From assembly GCA_041624375.1 (NCBI GenBank), contig JBFJVD010000079.1:1-11633 (forward strand): DNA of 11,633 nucleotides. The letters run 5' to 3'. The position numbers and the translations under genes were made by a program. Positions 8,133 to 11,633 of the stretch are shown piece after piece; position 1 is the first letter of the stretch, and each line of letters opens with the position of its first letter. The notes under the pieces were generated by a model. The model was not told where the DNA came from. It searched no databases and saw only the letters and a program-made list of their open reading frames with translations. This stretch comes from JBFJVD01 sp041624375. GTDB lineage: Bacteria > Chloroflexota > Anaerolineae > Anaerolineales > E44-bin32.

Positions 8133-9299
8133 CTATTCCTGGAATTCGGGAGGCAAATGCACGATGTCGATCACATCTTCATCGCAGAAGAGCATGGCGC
8201 GCTCAATCGCGTGCTCCAGCTCACGGATATTGCCGGGCCAACTATGCTTCTTTAGGGCATCCATGGCGCGGGGGGTCATCCCTGAGACGTTGTTTCCGGT
8301 GCGCTGGTTGATTTGGCGGATAAAGCCTCCCACCAAGGCAGGGATATCCGCGATCCGTTCTCGAAGTGGCGGAACATGTAGGTCGACCACCTTCAGTCGG
8401 TAATACAGATCCTCCCGGAATTCCCCCGCTTCCATGGCCGCCTTCAAGTCTCGGTTCGACGCCGCCAGGATTTGGATATCGACGTTGATTTCCTTCACGC
8501 CTCCCACTCGCCGGAAAGCCTTCTCTTCCAGCACGCGGAGAAGCTTCACCTGCATGGCGGGTTTGGTCTCCGAGATCTCGTCGAGGAACAAGATGCCGCC
8601 ATCGGCCACCTCGATGAGACCTGGTTTGCGCTTCTGGGCTCCGGTGAAAGACCCCGCCTCATGCCCAAAGAGCTCCGACTCGATCATGGTATCTGGCAGG
8701 GCAGCGCAATTGATCGGGATGAAAGCTTTATCGGCGCGTGGCCCCATCTTGCGGATCGCCTTGGCGAGAACTTCCTTCCCGGTCCCCGTCTCGCCGGTAA
8801 TCAAGACCGACACCGAGGAGCCGGCCGCGCGTTCGGCCTCGCGGACGATCCGTTTCATCGAAGCTGATTCGCCCACAACCATCTCGATCTGATTGTAGGC
8901 GTTCTCGCGCAGCAGGTCCAATTCGCGGCGAAGAGCGATGATCTCGCGAGAGCGCTCTACAGCCTGCAGCATGCGCTGAAGATCCAGCGGCTTCTCCAGG
9001 AAATCCAGCGCACCCATCTTCATGGCCTTCACAGCAGTCTCAACTTCACCGAAGGCTGAGATCAGGATGACGGGAAGGCTCGGGCTTTCGCGCCCGATCC
9101 GATCGAGGAGCGACAGTCCTGATCCATCGGGCAGGACCAGATCGAGGAGGACAATATCGGCTGCGCCCGTGTCGATAGCCTCGTGAGCTTTGGTAAGATC
9201 GCCGGCTTCGATCGGCTCATATCCTGCGTCACTGAGCGTCTCGCAGATGAATGTGCGTGCGGTTTCTTCATCATCGACCACAAGTACAGTGGAACTCAT
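8133..9299 (-). CDS. NtrC-family sigma-54 activator response regulator lacking the DNA-binding domain (388 aa)
   Basis: Residues 1-120 are a receiver domain: acidic pair Asp9/Asp10, phosphoacceptor Asp53 (LLDLVLPDG), Ser81 and Lys103 (EKP). Residues about 141-375 are the sigma-54 AAA+ domain: Walker A GETGTGKE (169-176), the sigma-54-contact loop as GSFTGA (216-221) where the usual form is GAFTGA, Walker B GGILFLDE (234-241), arginine region FREDLYYRL (294-302) and sensor II PGNIREL (355-361). The protein stops at 388, right after the AAA+ lid, where family members usually continue for 60-90 residues into a Fis-type helix-turn-helix. No such domain follows in the 124-bp gap in any frame. FlgR of Helicobacter and CtcC of Chlamydia are known relatives that also lack it and act from solution. 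The start follows a GGGAGGG site and lies 1 nt after the kinase stop codon. The target is probably the promoter at 8048-8065. Confidence 0.95.
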   Translation of the reverse strand: MSSTVLVVDDEETARTFICETLSDAGYEPIEAGDLTKAHEAIDTGAADIVLLDLVLPDGSGLSLLDRIGRESPSLPVILISAFGEVETAVKAMKMGALDFLEKPLDLQRMLQAVERSREIIALRRELDLLRENAYNQIEMVVGESASMKRIVREAERAAGSSVSVLITGETGTGKEVLAKAIRKMGPRADKAFIPINCAALPDTMIESELFGHEAGSFTGAQKRKPGLIEVADGGILFLDEISETKPAMQVKLLRVLEEKAFRRVGGVKEINVDIQILAASNRDLKAAMEAGEFREDLYYRLKVVDLHVPPLRERIADIPALVGGFIRQINQRTGNNVSGMTPRAMDALKKHSWPGNIRELEHAIERAMLFCDEDVIDIVHLPPEFQE

Positions 9300-9300
9300 G

Positions 9301-11325
9301 TCAGCCCTCCCTGGGTGATCCGTTAAGTGCCGGCACCCTCAAGATGAAGACAGTTCCGGCATCCGGGTAACTCTCCACGGCGATGCTTCCCTGGTGTGCA
9401 GCCACGATGCGGCGGCTGATCGCCAGCCCGAGGCCTGTCCCTTCCTTCTTGGTTGTAAAGAAAGGATCGAAGAGCCGTTCCAGCAGCTCCTTCGGGATCC
9501 CCGGCCCGGTGTCCGCCACCCGCAGCTCAATCAGTTCGCCGTGAGGGGTATCGATCAGCTCGGCGGAGAACGACAAAGTCCCGCCTTCGGTCATCGCTTC
9601 GACGGCATTGGAGATCAGGTTGACGAGCACCTGCTCCCAGGTTCTCGGATCGGCTTTGATTTGGAAATCGCCGTCGCCCATGTCCACATGCCAGCGCACA
9701 TTCGCCTGATTGAGGCGCGGTTCCCAGCGGGCGAGAAGCCGGTGAATGGAATCGCCCAGCTTGAGAGGCTCCATCTTGAGTTCCAGCGGCCGCGAGTAGA
9801 ACAGGACGTCCTCCATCAGCTGGTCGAGGCGGACGCACTCCCGCCGTACGCGCTCGAGCGTGCCGCGCAGGGGGTGATCCTCTCCTAGGCGTGAGGCCAC
9901 GAGCTGTACCCCCGTACTGATATTGTTGATCGGATTGCGGACCTCATGGGCGAAGATCGCCGTCACCTCGCCCAGGAGCGCCCGCTGGGTTAGGCTTTCG
10001 GTCTGATCCTCAAACTGCTTCTGCTCCGATTGGTCACTCAGGATGACCAGCGAACGGGATTTTGCATCGGACTCCAAGGGCACCGCCCGGAGCCGAACTG
10101 GAATCGGCGTCCCATCTCGCCTGTGGAGCGTTATGCGCGATCGCTCCGAGGGTCGGTTGTGCCCCACTGCGTCCAGGATCGTCGCGAGAATGTCCTCAGG
10201 CCCAACCAGCACGTCCTGAATGCGCTGGCCGCGCAGTTCGCCGGCAGCGTAGCCGAGCATCTCATGGGCTGCCGGGTTGGTGCGCGCCACGATCAGATCC
10301 TCGTCCAGCGCCAGCAACGCATCTGAGATTGCTGCCAGTTGGTTTTCGGATTCGGCTTCGAGCTGTTCGGCCCACTTCCCCAGATCAGCTACCGTCGCCT
10401 GCTGCGTCCCCAACTGTAGTGCTGCGTGGCACAGATTCGCCACGATGTCCATCAGATCGTCGATGTCGTCCGGCACCCGCTCTGGATCGCGCCAGCCGAC
10501 CACCAGTGCGCCGATCCACGCTGTGCGGCTTCCGATGGAGGCGATCGCCAGGGCGTGGAATCCGGATGCTCGGGCTGCTCGGTGGAGCGCATGCTCAGGG
10601 CGCTGACCTCGTGTCCACAAACCGGCCCGCGGCAGCGGGCGTAGCTCGGTGGCAGGCTGGACTTGAGGGAAGGGGGCTGGCAAGTCGCCCTCAAGGAAGT
10701 ATCGAGGACCGTCCGCTGCACCACGATAGAGGCCGCACGCCGAAGCATCAAACAGCTCCCTGGCACGCCCGAGCGCCTGCGGTAGGGCGGTCAGCGTTCC
10801 CTCTAGGAGGGCCTGCGAGATTTGGAGCAGGATTCCAAGGCGCTTCTGCCGCGCCCTGCGCTGGATTTCTTCGATCTTCCGTTCCGCGCTCAGTGAAACC
10901 CAGACCAGGATCCAGCCGCTGTTGGGTCGAGTGGCGCGCGCCTGGAGGTCCACCATCTTGATGCTCCCTGCATAGGTCTGCAGGGGCACATCTTCAATCC
11001 GAAGCTCCGGACCCTCTTCAAGATCGACGAGTTGTGCCAGCGCTCGCTGCCCGAGCTCGCCTGGGAAAAGGGTGGCGGGGGAAAGGTCGTCGAGATCCGA
11101 TCGAGAATATCCGGTTGCAAGCAGGAATGCATGATTGAAGGTGAGGATCCGCCGCCCATCGCGCTGCAAAATGAAGAAGGCGTAATTCATGCTTTCGGCC
11201 AGCGCATGGAAGAAGTCGCGAAACGTGTCGCGCTGGAAGATGCGCAGAAGGGCGCTGGCCGCGGTCGGCGGATTAGCCAAGGGGCGCCTCATCGCAGGTC
11301 GTCTGTCCACCGCCGGCGCCTTCAC
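9301..11325 (-). CDS. Soluble PAS/GAF/PAS sensor histidine kinase, partner of the adjacent sigma-54 activator
   Basis: Domains in order, by residue: PAS-like about 35-150; GAF-like about 165-305, the least certain call; PAS about 325-440 (TNPAAHEMLGYAAGELRG near 349-366); HisKA about 450-515 with the phosphorylated His460 in FAHEVRNP; HATPase about 560-665 with the N box NLISNAVEAM, G1 box VADTGPGI, F box LFDPFF and G2 box GTGLGLAIS. There is no membrane segment, so the signal is probably cytoplasmic, sensed by the PAS or GAF domains. It should autophosphorylate on His460 and pass the phosphate to Asp53 of the regulator encoded 1 nt downstream. The start is uncertain: GTG at 11325 (Shine-Dalgarno-like AAGGA only 2 nt away), GTG at 11310 (GAAGG 8 nt upstream, the best spaced) or ATG at 11292. 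All three overlap rpoN, by 20 to 53 bp, which implies coupled expression. Confidence 0.94.
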   Translation of the reverse strand: MKAPAVDRRPAMRRPLANPPTAASALLRIFQRDTFRDFFHALAESMNYAFFILQRDGRRILTFNHAFLLATGYSRSDLDDLSPATLFPGELGQRALAQLVDLEEGPELRIEDVPLQTYAGSIKMVDLQARATRPNSGWILVWVSLSAERKIEEIQRRARQKRLGILLQISQALLEGTLTALPQALGRARELFDASACGLYRGAADGPRYFLEGDLPAPFPQVQPATELRPLPRAGLWTRGQRPEHALHRAARASGFHALAIASIGSRTAWIGALVVGWRDPERVPDDIDDLMDIVANLCHAALQLGTQQATVADLGKWAEQLEAESENQLAAISDALLALDEDLIVARTNPAAHEMLGYAAGELRGQRIQDVLVGPEDILATILDAVGHNRPSERSRITLHRRDGTPIPVRLRAVPLESDAKSRSLVILSDQSEQKQFEDQTESLTQRALLGEVTAIFAHEVRNPINNISTGVQLVASRLGEDHPLRGTLERVRRECVRLDQLMEDVLFYSRPLELKMEPLKLGDSIHRLLARWEPRLNQANVRWHVDMGDGDFQIKADPRTWEQVLVNLISNAVEAMTEGGTLSFSAELIDTPHGELIELRVADTGPGIPKELLERLFDPFFTTKKEGTGLGLAISRRIVAAHQGSIAVESYPDAGTVFILRVPALNGSPREG

Positions 11326-11633
11326 ATTCCTTGCGGCGTAATCGGGCGGGCAAGATATCCTCCATCGACCGGTACTTGGCTACCGTACGCCGGGCAACCT
11401 GAACGCCCTCTTTGGCTAACTCAGCGGCGATCTGCTCGTCGGTGAGTGGCCGGTCTTCATGTGCCACGATCTCTCGAATACGCGCTCGAATCGGCAAGCT
11501 CCGTTCGAAGAAACGGGCAAGCGGAAGGATGCGCCCATCTGGCAGGGCGATCGATTTGTCTGCGACGGCACGCGAGATCGTCGATTCGTGAACGTCCAGT
11601 CGGTCGGCCAGCTCGGCCCGGGTCATGGGGATC
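11273..11633 (-). CDS. rpoN: RNA polymerase sigma-54 factor, C-terminal fragment (5' end beyond window)
   Basis: The frame enters from the right edge and ends at the TAA at 11273, covering about 120 residues of a protein that is usually 400-500 long. Two hallmarks of the RpoN DNA-binding region are visible: the helix-turn-helix MTRAELADRLDVHESTISRA, which reads the -12 element, and the RpoN box ARRTVAKYR, which reads the -24 element. Between them, LPDGRILPLARFFERSLPIR matches the usual ...FF..S... segment. After the RpoN box the chain runs on for about 28 residues, ending in a tail rich in Gly, Glu and Ala with two Cys, slightly longer than typical. The 3' end overlaps the histidine kinase gene. 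RpoN redirects core polymerase to -24/-12 promoters, and a perfect one lies 3.2 kb downstream in this window. Confidence 0.96.
   Translation of the reverse strand, partial: IPMTRAELADRLDVHESTISRAVADKSIALPDGRILPLARFFERSLPIRARIREIVAHEDRPLTDEQIAAELAKEGVQVARRTVAKYRSMEDILPARLRRKECEGAGGGQTTCDEAPLG

Overview
The window comes from a GC-rich bacterium that uses sigma-54. Every gene I can support lies on the minus strand, so the biological order runs from the right edge to the left edge. The host cannot be named from sequence alone. The RpoN C-terminus and the C25 peptidase plus TPR combination do not look like a classical gammaproteobacterial rpoN locus; a Chloroflexota-like or other environmental lineage is only a guess.

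Layout, right to left. (1) 11633-11273: the C-terminal part of RpoN (sigma-54), with its helix-turn-helix and RpoN box. (2) 11325-9301: a soluble PAS/GAF/PAS histidine kinase that overlaps the end of rpoN. (3) 9299-8133: its partner, an NtrC-family response regulator with receiver and AAA+ domains but no C-terminal DNA-binding domain. (4) 8132-8009: a 124-bp control region. It holds a weak terminator-like hairpin, then a sequence that fully matches the sigma-54 -24/-12 consensus and is overlapped by an 11-bp perfect inverted repeat, then a strong ribosome binding site. (5) 8008-7673: a 111-residue protein with two membrane segments. (6) 7654-2573: a 1693-residue cytoplasmic tetratricopeptide-repeat (TPR) protein. 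(7) 2576 to the left edge: an open reading frame with no stop, at least 858 codons, encoding N-terminal TPR-like helices, an acidic linker and a caspase-fold cysteine peptidase of the C25 (gingipain) type with a His604/Cys652 dyad. It overlaps the TPR gene by 4 bp and continues beyond the window.

The window reads as two linked units. The right-hand unit supplies a sigma factor, a sensor and an activator. The left-hand unit, which starts at the sigma-54 promoter, supplies a membrane protein, a giant TPR scaffold and a caspase-like protease. My main inference is a locally encoded, signal-triggered protease system: the kinase senses a cytoplasmic signal, the DNA-binding-deficient activator switches on the sigma-54 promoter, and a TPR/protease module with a membrane component is made. 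The control logic is well supported by sequence. The function of the output module is not known from sequence.
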